From contig NC_092875.1 in the NCBI RefSeq assembly GCF_028372415.1, positions 229,747,136 through 229,811,135 of the forward strand: a DNA stretch of 64,000 bases. Direction: 5' to 3'. Positions 11,570 through 22,204 of the stretch are shown in pieces. Both the position numbers and the translations under genes were made by a program. Origin of the DNA: Notamacropus eugenii (Eukaryota; Chordata; Mammalia; Diprotodontia; Macropodidae). Position 1 is the stretch's first letter. Each line of letters begins with the position of its first letter. The notes under the pieces were generated by a model. It was not told where the DNA came from and made no database searches. It worked only from the letters and a program-made list of their open reading frames with translations.

Positions 11570-12150
11570 TGATACATAGTGATGGGGCCACTAACATCTG
11601 GGGAAATCAGGAATGCATGTATGTATGTGTCACCCTCCTTTTCAATAAATTTCATGTCTCCCTGTCATATCTGAAATCAAATATAAAATCCTCTTTTGAC
11701 ATCCAAAGCCCTCTCTAACCTGTCCTTCCCCCTACCTTACATATTCCTTATCCCCACCATCTACTCTGAAATCCAGTGACACTGGCTTCCCTGTTATTCC
11801 TCAAATAATATATTTTGTCTGATTTCGGTATTTTCAATAGGTGTCCCATGTGCCTGGATTGCTCTCTCTCTTTGTCTCTGCCTCCATGCTTCCCTAGCTT
11901 CTTTTAAGTCCCATCTAAAGTCCTTTTTACTATATTCTTAATTCTAGTGCCCTCCCTCTTTTGATTATCTACAATTTATTGTGTATAAAGATTGGGCATA
12001 TTTGTTTGCATGTTGTCTCCCCATTAGATTGTGAGCACTTTGAAAGCAAGGACTGTCTTTTGCCTTTCTTTGTATCCCCAGGGCTTAGTTCAGTGCCTGG
12101 CATGTAGTAGTAGATGCTTAATAAACGTTTATTGACTGACTAACAGACTG
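10985..12150 (+). repeat. L2-clade LINE, 3' third
   Basis: L2 order is clear: 'ggctctgtcctgggctgtgt', 'acatcttaaactcaacatgt', 'atccagtgacactggcttcc', 'tagattgtgagcactttg', 'gcctggcatgtagtag', 'ttaataaacgtttattgact'. A pure CA repeat (11531-11566) has expanded inside it. The reading frame is destroyed. Confidence 0.85.
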
Positions 12151-12202
12151 ACAGGGTCCTGGGCTGCCCTCCACAAAAGGTAGTGGTTAAAGGTGGTAGT
12201 GT

Positions 12203-12505
12203 GTGTTTGTCCTTCATTGCCAAAGAAGACCATACCATCAGAAAAATAATGACATGACTTGCACTTGACTTTGTTTTGAGTGAGGGAGGGCTGTGCAGGT
12301 CACCAGTCTCACTTCTCCTCCAGAGCCATCTGAATCAGTGACCAGATATTCATCAGGATGACTGGAGATGACCCAGGATGAGGCAATTGGGGTTAAGTGA
12401 CTTGCCCAAGGTCACATAGCTAGTGAGTGTCAAGTGTCTGAGGTGAGATTTGAACTCAGGTCCTCCTGACTCCTGCTCTATCCACTGCCCCACCTAACTG
12501 TGCCT
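12203..12505 (-). repeat. tRNA-derived SINE with the 'gaatgaaggacaaaca'-type tail
   Basis: The plus strand starts with the tail 'gtttgtccttcattgccaaa', passes 'ctcctccagagccatctgaa' and 'atcaggatgactggagatg', and ends in the tRNA-type CORE and head ('gtgacttgcccaaggtcaca', 'gccccacctaactg'). The same full arrangement occurs at 33828-34128, and the same tail on a different head occurs at 34844-35275. Confidence 0.8.
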
Positions 12506-12789
12506 AAAAGTGGTAGTAGCTGTTTAGCAACCTTACACATGCTGCCTCTTGTCTCTCCCTCTAGGCACCTGGCTGTTGAAGTGACCAAAAATTAGAAGAT
12601 AAATTTGCAATCTTGCAGTCTCCCAGACCAAAGAGAATACTTTTTCCAGGGTTCTTCTAGGCAATAATTCAGCAGTGACTGGGTCAGCAGCTGGGGGCTG
12701 GTCCTGAAGCAGAGCTCCCTTGGCATTTTCCTGCTGTTGAGAGGAAGGCTGTTCTCATGACTATAGTCCAATGCTTTCTCTGAATTATT

Positions 12790-13965
12790 CATTTTTTACA
12801 GCACAGTAATATTCCATTATTTTCACACAGGTAGCTAGGTGGCACAGTAGATTGAGTTTTGAATCTGGAGTGAGAAAGATCCAAGTTCAAATCTGATCTG
12901 ACAGTTGCTATATGACCCTGGGCAAGTCAGTTAACCTGTCTGCTTCAGTTTCTTCAAATTGTAAAATGGGGATGATAACAACACCTACCTCTAGGGCTGT
13001 TGTGAGGGTCAGATAAGATAATAATTGTGAAGTGATTACCACAGTTCCTGGCAAAAGATGGGTACTTAATAAATGCTTTTCCACATCATATAGCAATTTG
13101 TTAAGTAATTTCCCAATTGTTATAGGGTTTTTGTTTTTTTTTTTTGTTTCCAGCTTTTGGCTATCAAAAATTACATTTCTTTGAAAATTATTATTACATA
13201 GTGGTCTCTTATTGCTGTCAATTATCTCCTTGGGAAATATCCCTGAGTATAGTCTATGGGACAAAGGGCATAAAAAAATTTGGAATTTTTTTTTTATAAA
13301 TCAAAATTATCTTCCAAAGTAGTTGAACAAATTTACAGTTGCACCAACAGTGAATTAATGTACCTTTTCTTCTTATAACACCTTTAACAATAAATCCACC
13401 CTTCCCCCCCCCTTTTTTTATTACATTTTTACTAGTTTGATCAGTATGAACCTCAAAGCTGTTTTAATTTACATTTCTTAGTTTCTGATTTTGAGAGATT
13501 TTTAGGTGGTTTTTGGAAATTTGTATTTCTTCTTTTGAAACCTGCGTATCCTTTGCTCACATGTCTTTTTAGGAATGATTCAATAATATAGATTTTTGCT
13601 ATTTCTTGTAGCTTTTAGATGTCACTTTTACTGGAGTTATTTGATATAAAGAATCTTATTTATCTATTATTTTTTCTGATTTGCTACATGGACTTTATTT
13701 GTATAAAGCTTCAAAATTTTTTATGGTTGAAATTATCATTTTGTTATTTATTAACTTTTCTAAACAATGTCTAGGTATAAATTTTTTCCCTATCCCTAAT
13801 TATGAAAGTTACAACCTATTTCCTTAATTTTGGGGTTATGGTTTAGAATGATGGTTTATCCATTTGCAATTTATTATCGTACAAGGTAAAGATGCTGATC
13901 CAAATTTTTTTTCCCTGGACTGATTTCTGTTTTTCCCAGAAGTTCTTGTCAAATAAAGAAACATT
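12790..13965 (-). repeat. Old L1 ORF2 fragment, split by a SINE
   Basis: Antisense L1 ORF2 sequence: 'cagtaatattccattatt', then after the SINE 'aatttcccaattgtt', 'tttacatttcttagtttctg', 'gaacctcaaagctgtttta'. The order corresponds to the C-terminal third of ORF2. No frame is open. It is more diverged than the L1 copies near 20-24 kb. Confidence 0.6.
12839..13077 (+). repeat. CORE-SINE (MIR-like) inserted in L1
   Basis: Head 'aggtagctaggtggcacagt', CORE 'gaccctgggcaagtcagtta', then 'gtaaaatggggatgataaca' and an L2-type end 'gtacttaataaatgctttt'. The flanks 'ttttcacac' and 'ttttccacat' look like an imperfect target duplication. Confidence 0.8.
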
Positions 13966-13974
13966 TTCTCAGTC

Positions 13975-15330
13975 AAGGAATCATTAAGCATTTATTAAGA
14001 AATTACTAAGTGCCAGCTTTATGCCAAGTGCTGGGGATGTAAATACAAAAATGAGACAGTCTCATTCCTCAGGGAGTTTACAATCTACTAGGTTTATATT
14101 AAGTTTACATAGGAGATACATATAAACACACATACGTAAGTTCTGATTACCTCAGTTATTAGTAGCTCCATCACTGAATATTATGTATATATGGGTACGT
14201 GGAAATAAAACTACTGTACATATATGTGTACATACATGAGTTATTACACATATGAAACAGCTAGTACATCAATACAATAGACATCTGTACACATATTTAA
14301 TACATAATGATTTGGGAGGTAATAGCAACTGGGAGATATACAAACACATACAATGATCTGGGGTACAAATAGTTCCCTTCCTGATTCCTCACTTGTTAGT
14401 ACCCATATCACTGAATATTATATATGAATATATATATACATATATACAATGACTAATTTATACATATAATACACATATGCATATATATTCCAAAATTTTG
14501 GGGGGGGAGACAGAAGATACTGAAGGAGTGAGGAAAGGAATAAACTTCTATAGGAGATGGCAGTTGAGCTGCTCTTTGAGAGGAGGTAGGTGTCCCAAGA
14601 GACAATATAGAGAATGGACACTAGTCCATGCATAGTGCAAAGGTATGGAGGTGAGAGATGGAATATTGTATAAGAGCAGTAAGCAGTGCAGTTGACTAGA
14701 ATGTAGAGTCTAGTAATATGCAATAATCTTGCAAAGATAGATTGGAACATATGTAACCTATACTGTCTTAGGGAGGAGAAAGGGAGAAAAATTTGGGACT
14801 CAAAATCTTATAAAAATGAATATTAAAAATTGTTTTTACATGTAATTGGGAAAAACAAAGTACTATTTTTTAAAAAAAGAAAGGCTGGAGGCAGATTGCA
14901 AAGAGTTTTAAGTGGCAGACATAAGAGTTTCCATTTTATTCTGAGGGCACAGGGGAGCCATTGGAGCTTTTTGAGTAGGTTAGTGATGTGCTTAGATTTG
15001 TATTTCAGGAAAATCAATTTGGCTGTTGTGTGGAAGATGGATTAGGGAGGGAAAGTCCTGGATATTGAATGAAAGCTATTTTGTATTACTGCAGGTGAGG
15101 GGTGATGAGGACCTGGATTATAGTAATTGTGGTGAGAAAAGGATCAAGATATTGTGAGATAGAATCAATAAGAATTGGCTACTGACTGGATAACGGGGTG
15201 AGGGAATGAAGAGCTCAAGGATCACTCCTGGGTTGTGAACCTTTGTGGCTAGAAGAATGGTGGCACCTAAAATAAAAGGAGGGAAGTTAGAAACTGGGAT
15301 GAAGTATCAAAGGAACATCTATTCCACACA
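13975..15330 (-). repeat. L2 3' part with AT-rich expansion and L1 insertion
   Basis: On the plus strand the L2 3' end comes first ('tcattaagcatttattaaga', 'tgccaagtgctggggatg'), and more 5' L2 sequence follows from 14530 to 15330 ('gggagccattggagcttttt', 'gctgttgtgtggaagatgga', 'agaatggtggcaccta'). Between them (14110-14525) lies an AT-rich stretch with a diverged ~240-base duplication ('atcactgaatattat' at about 14170 and 14410). A short L1 3' end sits at 14755-14883. Confidence 0.7.
14755..14883 (+). repeat. L1 3'-end fragment with A tail
   Basis: 'gaaaaatttgggactcaaaa', 'aaaatgaatattaaaaattg' and 'tttacatgtaattgggaa' form the last ~130 bases of a marsupial L1, ending in an A-rich tail. 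It is inserted into the minus-strand L2, which continues on both sides. Confidence 0.75.
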
Positions 15331-15600
15331 GGTTAGGTTAGTTTTTTCTTAAAATTACTGAAATCATCCTCAAAACTTAATTGGTTCAAGGGTTTAAGAC
15401 TCAAACCATTGAGCTTAGGCACCTGTGCTTCCTGGTGACCTAGGGTCAAAATCCAGTCCACAATGAATCAGAAGCTCCTCCTTCAGCCTTCACATCAGCC
15501 TGTCACCATGACAAATATAGAAAAAGGGAAGTGTCACTCAACTGAATCCATGTTGGAACTTTGCTGAATAGTCTTTTCATGCTATGACTAAGTAAACTTC

Positions 15601-15655
15601 CAGAAGGAAGGAAAGGGAGGGAGGGAGGGAGAGAGAGAGAGAGAGAGAGAGAGAT
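15601..15655. repeat. GGGA/GA simple repeat
   Basis: Purine-only stretch of 'gggagggagggagg' followed by a (GA)n run, just left of the half-L1 insertion. Confidence 0.9.
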
Positions 15656-15675
15656 GATTTTTAAAGAGAAATGTG

Positions 15676-18417
15676 GAGGAGCCAAGATGGTGGAGTAGAA
15701 AAACACACATATGCTAGCTCCTAACCCACAGCCCATAAAATACTTGTAAAGAAGAACTCCCAACAAATTCTGGAGCAACAGAAGCCACAGAACAACAGAG
15801 CAGAGGAGATTTCTATTCCAGAGAGACCTGAAAAACCGACACCAAAGGTCCATCACACACCAGACCCTGGAGCAGAGCCCAGCCCTGCCTTGGCTGTGAG
15901 GCACTGAAAGGAGCAGATCCAAGCAGGCTTCATGGATGGAATCTCAAGCAGTAGTGCATGTCCCTCCATCCACAGGTGCCAAAGGTCAGTGAGAGGGTCT
16001 TTTCAGCGTGCCAACAGGGGAGCGGGGGGGGGGGGGGGGGGGGGTCTCCATAACTTGGGCCCTCTCAGGAGGCAGCAGAGGGGGCAGTGGCCCTGTGGGG
16101 TGGCCCTGCCCCCACCTGAGCACCTGAACTTAATCTCACACTGAATAGCAGCCCTGCCCCCGCCCAAAGCCCTGAGGCTGGGAAGCAGCATTTGAATCTC
16201 AGCCCTTAAGTGCTAGCTGGGTGGATCTGGAGGTGAGGTGGGTGTGGAGAGGAAACTCAGAAGTCAAGTAACTGGCTGGCAAAATGCCCAGAAAAGGGAA
16301 AAAAATAAGACCATAGAAGGTTACTTTCTTGGTGAACAAATATCTCCTCCCATCCTTTCAGATGAGGAAGAACAATGCTTACCATCAGGGAAAGACATAG
16401 AAGTCAAGGCTTCTGTATCCCAAACATCCAAAATAAATATTCAATGGGTTCAGGCCATGGAAGAGCTCAAAAAGGATTTTGAAAATCAAGTTAGAGAGGT
16501 GGAAGAAAAACTGGGAAGAGAAATGAGAGAGATGCAAGAAAAGCATGAAAAGCAGGTCAACACCTTGCTAAAGGAGACCCCAAAAAATGCTGAAGAAAAT
16601 AACACCTTGAAAAATAGGCTAACTCAATTGGCAAAAGAGGTTCAAAAAGCCAATGAGGAGAAGAATGCTTTCAAAAGCAGAATTAGCCAAATGGAAAAGG
16701 AGGTTCAAAAGCTCACTGAAGAAAATAGTTCTTTCAAAATCAGAATGGAACAGATGAAGGCTAATGACTTTATGAGAAACCAAGAAATCACAAAACAAAA
16801 CCAAAAGAATGAAAAAGTGGAACATAATGTGAAATATCTCATTGGAAAAACAATTGACCTGGAAAATATATCCAGGAGAGACAATTTAAAAATTATGGGA
16901 CTACCTGAAAGCCATGATCAAAAAAAGAGCCTAGACATTATCTTTCATGAAATTATCAAGGAAAACTGCCCTGAGATTCTAGAACCAGAGGGCAAAATAA
17001 GTATTCAAGGAATTCACTGATCACCACCTGAAAGAGATCCAAAAAGAGAAACTCCTAGGAACATTGTGGCCAAATTCCCGAGTTCCCTGGTCAAGGAGAA
17101 AATATTGCAAGCAGCTAGAAAAAAACAGTTCAAGTATTGTGGAAATACAATCAGGATAACACAAGATCTAGCAGCTTCTACATTAAGAGATTAAAGGGCA
17201 TGGAATAGGATATTCCAGAAGTCAAAGGAACTAGGACTAAAACCAAGAATCACCTACCCAGCAAAACTGAGTATAATACTTCAGGGGAAAGAATGGTCTT
17301 TCAATGAAATCAAGGACTTTCAAGCATTCTTGATGAAAAGACCAGAGCTGAGAAGAAAATTTGACTTTCAAACACAAGAATGAAGAGAAGCATGAAAAGG
17401 TAAACAGCAAGGAGAAGTCATAAGGGACTTACTAAAGTTGAACTGTTTACATTCCTACATGGAAAGATAATATTTGTAACTCTTGAAACTTTTCAGTATC
17501 TGGGTAGTTGGTGAGATTACACACACATACACCCCTCCACCACCACCAAAATGCACGCACACACACAGAGACAGAGAGCACAGAGTGAATTGAATAGGAT
17601 GGGATCATATCTTTAAAAAATGAAATTAAGCAGTGAGAGAGAAATATATTGGGAGGAGAAAGGGAGAAAATGGAATGGGGCAAATTATCTCTCATGAAAG
17701 AGGCAAGCAAAAGACTTTTCAGTGGAGGAAAAAAGAGGGGAGGTGAGAGAAAACATGAAGTTTACTCTCATCACATTTGACTAAAGGAAGGAATAAAATG
17801 CACACTCATTTTGGTATGAAAACCTATCTTACAATACAGGAAAGTGGGGGAGAAGGGGATAAGCAGGGTGAGGGGGATGATGTAAGGGAGGGCATGGGGA
17901 GGAGGGTGCAATTTGAAGTCAACACTCTTGGGGAGGGATAAGATCAAAAGAGAGAATAGAAGCAATGGGGGACAGGATAGGATGGAGGGAAATATAGTTA
18001 GTCTTACACAACACGACTATTATGGAAGTCATTTGCAAAACTACACAGATATGGCCTATATTGAATTGCTTGCCTTCCCAAAGGAAATGGGTGGGGAGGG
18101 AGGGATGAAGAGAAGTTGGAACTCAAAGTTTTAGGAACACCTGTTGAGTACTGTTCTTGCTACTAGGAAATAAGAAATACAGGTAATGAGGTATAGAAAG
18201 TTATCTGGCCCTACAGGCCAAAAGAGAAGATAGGGACAAGGGAAGGGAGGGATGATAGAAGAGAGGGCAGATTGGTGATAGGGGCAATTAGAATGCTCTG
18301 TGTTTTGGGGTGGAGGGAGGGGACAAATGGGGAGAAAGTTTGGAACCCAAAATTTTGTGAAAATGAATGTTAAAAGTTAAATAACTAAATTTAAAAAAAA
18401 TAAAAATTAAAAGAAAA
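15676..18417 (+). mobile_element. Full-length half-L1 (HAL1-type) without ORF2
   Basis: The element opens with 'gaggagccaagatggtgg', the usual marsupial L1 5' end, has a ~600-base 5' UTR with a G-run at 16021-16044, one ORF (ORF1, 16284-17383), and then ~1 kb of purine-rich 3' UTR ending in an A-rich tail. There is no ORF2: the 3' UTR follows ORF1 directly. The 13-14-base repeat TAAAGAGAAATGTG flanks it (15662-15675 and 18418-18431). The left insertion point reads TT/AAAG, in line with L1 endonuclease preference. Half-L1 elements of this layout are known in marsupials; they must use the L1 machinery in trans. Confidence 0.85.
16284..17383 (+). pseudogene. ORF1p of half-L1, inactivated
   Basis: The natural start is probably ATG 16284 ('MPRKGKK'). 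A one-base slip in the following A-run shifts the frame, so the long open frame is entered out of phase. From there the protein has a long coiled coil rich in K, E and N heptads (for example 'EEKNAFKSRISQMEKEVQKL'), then the RNA-binding middle ('RRDNLKIMGLPES') and the C-terminal domain ('ILQAARKKQFKYCGNTIRIT', 'LGLKPRITYPAKLS', 'KRPELRRKFDF'). Two in-frame stops interrupt it, TGA 17018-17020 and TAA 17192-17194. Apart from these defects the frame is conserved, so decay is modest. It would act as a trimeric RNA chaperone in the retrotransposon particle. Confidence 0.85.
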
Positions 18418-18559
18418 TAAAGAGAAATGTGATTTTAGAATTGGGATCCAAGTACATGAACCCAAGCATCCCATCAGATAGGGAAGTAGCCAGTAGTATA
18501 ATCCCTAACAATAACGGAGTGGATAGCAATAGACCTCCTTCTTCCATTGGTGAGTTTCT

Positions 18560-19225
18560 CCAAGAACCTCCATTTTGAGGAAGGACCCAGGCCAGTCACC
18601 TTTCATTCCTCTCCTGCTCGGCTTCCACATGCCCCTCCAAGTTGGTATATCCCCTCCTCTCTCTCTTTTTCAGCTCCTTTTTACGTTATCTTCCCTACTT
18701 AGAATGTAAGCTCCTTGAATTTATACCCGTAACAGCAACATTGTATAATGACCAACTTTAATATATTTATTGTAGCAATGCAACAATCTAAGACAATCCC
18801 AAAAGACTCATGATGGAAAATGCTCTCCATATCCAGAGGAAAAAACTAAGGAATCTGAATGCAGATTGAAGCACACTATTTTCTCTTTTTTTTTGTTTTG
18901 TTTTTTCATTCTCATAGTTTCCCCTTTTTGTTCTGATTCTCTTTTTACAACATGTCTAATGTGGAAATATATTTAATATGATTATACATGTATTCCCTAT
19001 ATCAGATTGTATGCCATGGGGGGAGGGGGTGAGAGGAGAGAAGAGAGAGGGAAAAATTATGAACTCAAGATCCCATAAAAGATTGTTGAAAACTAAAAAT
19101 ATATGAAAAAAAATTAGTAGAGACCATTTTTTTTTTGCCCGTATTTATATCTCCACAGCACTTAGCACAGTGCCTGGCATATAGTAATAGTGCTCAATAA
19201 ATGTGCGTAATAAATGCTTGTTGAA
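18560..19225 (+). repeat. L2-tailed composite element (copy 2), split by an L1 3' end
   Basis: The left part (18590-18735) has 'ctctttttcagctccttttt' and 'gaatgtaagctccttgaa'. After an L1 insertion the tail resumes with 'agcacttagcacagtgcctg' and 'aataaatgcttgttgaattg'. The same internal block occurs in the copies at 27, 24755 and 60683. Here only one head unit is recognisable ('cccaggccagtcacctttca'). Confidence 0.55.
18738..19112 (+). repeat. L1 3' end, 5'-truncated
   Basis: Sense-strand L1 end: 'caatctaagacaatcccaaa', 'gaatctgaatgcagattgaa', 'tgtctaatgtggaaatat', 'tatatcagattgtatgcc', a G-rich stretch and 'aactaaaaatatatg'. It interrupts the composite element. Confidence 0.75.
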
Positions 19226-20359
19226 TTGACTTGATGCCGGTGCAGTAGGCACAGCAGCATAGATAGACCCATTATAATCTACTGTTTACTATAGTCTGGA
19301 GCTAATAATGTAACGCCCTTCTACACTGGTGCCAGAGGTCAGCAGTCAACTCCTATTGGGGAGGGACTTAGAGGACCAAGAAGCCGAATTACCTTGCTTT
19401 CTGGAAATAAGTGGAATGGAAATGAAGCTATTTACCCAGCCCTTTAGCAGAGACTAGTAAAAGGGTAAAGATTTAATATTCTTCTCGCTCCCCATTGTGA
19501 AGCTTTCAGGGAGAGTGAGTTCCTGGCTGATGGGACAAGGAACAATGAGTAAGAGAGGTGAGTTTTGGCATTGACTTCAGTGCTGGGACAGACTGCCTGC
19601 AAGAGGATAATATACTTTTATGTACCTTACTACAGATGATGCTGACCCTTGGGGAGGACTGATAACTACTCTGGAAATGTCATCCTTTGTTCGGTGGCCC
19701 TTCTTTTATTGGTCCTGATTCTGCTCATTATCACCACCACTTCACAGCAAGATCCACTGTGAATTACAAAAATTTGATATTTCTCATTATATGGACTAGA
19801 TGATTAAGACTCGAAGTGAGGAAGGAAAGTCTAAAATTTCTTATCTTCATATTCTGTTATATTCCATTTTCTGCCACTCCTGCAGAGGACAATACATTGT
19901 TTTGATATCTCTTTGCTATTTTTGCCCTTTGGGGAAGAACCCGAAACACCAGCAGATGGTAGCAGAGAGTTTCATCTTCTCCAATAAAGTGCAGAGATGC
20001 TTAGAAGTGGGCAGCATAGAGCAGCTCAGAGAAGATGTTCAGCTCTTTTTCTCTGTTTATGTGAGGCATGACTTTAAGAAACCTGGTGGACCGTAGCCAA
20101 GGGCAGTGCAAAAGCATCACCAGAGTATACTGGTAGCTAAACAGCATGAAAGCATGAATCTCCATGGCCCTATATACTCCTGGGGCACACATATTCACCA
20201 GGTATATTTCTTTACCTACTGACAGTGTGGTAACTTAAGGGTGGATGTACTCCTGTTTGTAACAGAAAATCTGTCTTCTGACATTTTTTGTTATATTTAT
20301 TATTATTATGTTTATTAAATGCATTTTCTGCTAAATGAATAGGTCCTCTGGTCCAGTGA
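19226..20359. other. No gene or repeat recognised
   Basis: Lower-AT sequence at 19310-19600 ('ggtgccagaggtcagcagtc' and following) has no repeat I know. A 98-codon open frame (19800-20096) shows no recognisable domain and no neighbouring splice sites that convince, so it is not called. Confidence 0.4.
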
Positions 20360-20370
20360 TGGGATTTTGT

Positions 20371-21952
20371 TTGGTATTTATTTTAAATTTTATTTTTCTC
20401 TAATTACATGTAAAAACATTTTTAATATTTGGTTTTTTAAAAAAAATTCTGAGTTTCAAATTTCCTCCTTCCCTCTTCCCTCCTTCTTCTTGAGAAAGCA
20501 AGCAATTTGATATAGATTATCCATGCTCAGCGATGCAAAACATATTTCCATATTAGCCATATTACAAAAGAAAACACAGACCAAAAAATGTTTTTCAAAG
20601 TAAAAAAAAAGCCATGCTTTAATCTGCATTCAGACTCCATCAGTTCTTTCTCTGGTAAAGGATAACACTTTTTATTCTAAGTCCTTCATAGTTGTCTTGG
20701 ATCTCTGTTAAGAACAAGTAAGTCATTCTCAGTAGATGATTGTACAACATTGCTGTTAGTATGTACAATGTTCACTTGGTTCTACTTCACTTCACTTTGA
20801 ATCAGTTCATATAAATCTCATGTTTTTCAGAAACCATGTTGCTCATTTTTAATAGCACAATGGTATTCCATCAGTTATATATCACAACTTGTTCAGCTAT
20901 TCCCCAATTGATGGGAATCCTTCAACTTCCAACTCTTTTGCCACCACAAAAAGAACTGCTATAAATATTTTTGTACATATAGGTCCTTTTCCTTTTTTTA
21001 AAAATCTCTTTGGGATACAGACCTTGTAATGGTAGTGCTAGGCCAAAGGGTATTCAGTTTTATAACTCTTTGAGCATAGTTTCAAATCACTCTCCAGAAT
21101 GGTTGAATCACTTCACAACTTCACCAATAGTGCATTAGTGTCCTAATTTTTCCACATCTCCTCCAATATTTGTCATTTTTCTTTTCTGTCACATTAGCCA
21201 ATCTGATAGGTGTGAGGTGGTACCTCAGAGTTGTTTCAATTTGCATTTCTCTAAATGACAATGATTTAGGGCATTTTTATATGACTATATATAGATTTGA
21301 TTCTGCTTCTGAAAACTGCCTGTTTATATCCTTTGAACATTTATAATTTGGGGAATGACTCATATCCTTATAAATTTGACTCATTTCCCGATTATAATTG
21401 AGAAATTTCTTTTTATTAGAGAAACATGCTCTAAAATTTTTTCTAGTTTTTTTTTTTAAATTTCCTTCTAATCATAACTGAATCAGTTTTGTGTGTGTAA
21501 AACCTTTTAAATTTAGTGTAATCAAAAGTGTCAATTTTACATCTCATAAAGCTCCTTATCTATTCTTTGGTCATAAATTCTTCCCTTATCCATAGATCTG
21601 ACAGGTGCAATATTCCATGCTCCATTAATTTACTTATGATATCACCCTTTATGTCTAAATCATGTACCCATTTTGACCTTATCTTGGTATACAGTGTCAG
21701 ATGTTGGTCTATAACTAGTTTCTGCCAGACTGCATTCCAGTTTTTCCAGTAATTTTTGTCAAATAGTTGAGTTCTTGTCCCAAAAATTTTAGGTTCATCA
21801 AACACTAGACTACTATGGTCATTTATCACTGTATATTGTATACCTAATCTATTGCACTGATCTACCACTCTGTTTCTTAGCCAGTACCAGATTGTTTTGA
21901 AGATTACTGCTTTGTAATACAATTTGAGATCCTATGCTGCTAGGCCAATTTG
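20371..21952 (-). mobile_element. 5'-truncated L1 with ORF2 C-terminal region
   Basis: Antisense L1: 3' end ('ctctaattacatgtaaaaac') on the left, then ORF2 C-terminal sequence to 21947. The minus-strand frame 21922-21560 reads '...MYYKAVIFKTIWYWLRNRVV', 'IKGDIISKLMEHGI', matching the segment after the L1 reverse transcriptase. TGGGATTTTGT (20360-20370) and TGGGAGTTTGT (21953-21963) form an 11-base target duplication with one mismatch. Confidence 0.8.
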
Positions 21953-22204
21953 TGGGAGTTTGTAAGACAATGCTTTGATGATGACTGACAAAATACCTTG
22001 TAGGTGAGATAGTTTTCTGGGAGCACATGTGTTGAGAATCAGGTTCTATACTAGAAAGAAATAAAAGACGCTGGGAGTCATTGTGCTAAGTCAGTAGCCT
22101 GTAAATGTCAATAGCAGCTAGGACTCAGCACTGGCAATCTCTTACCTACTTTTGTCTCCCCACATGGGGCAAGATATCAGGAAACTTGGTTTATTTCCAA
22201 CATG

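Noticed and set aside
16238..17020. The 260-codon frame as an intact host gene
   Set aside because: It starts at GTG, the coiled coil and C-terminal sequence are those of L1 ORF1p, and the surrounding 5' end, 3' UTR, A tail and target duplication define a retroelement.
19800..20096. A 98-codon frame as a possible exon
   Set aside because: No recognisable domain, no convincing splice sites around it and no similarity I know. Chance length for this base composition.
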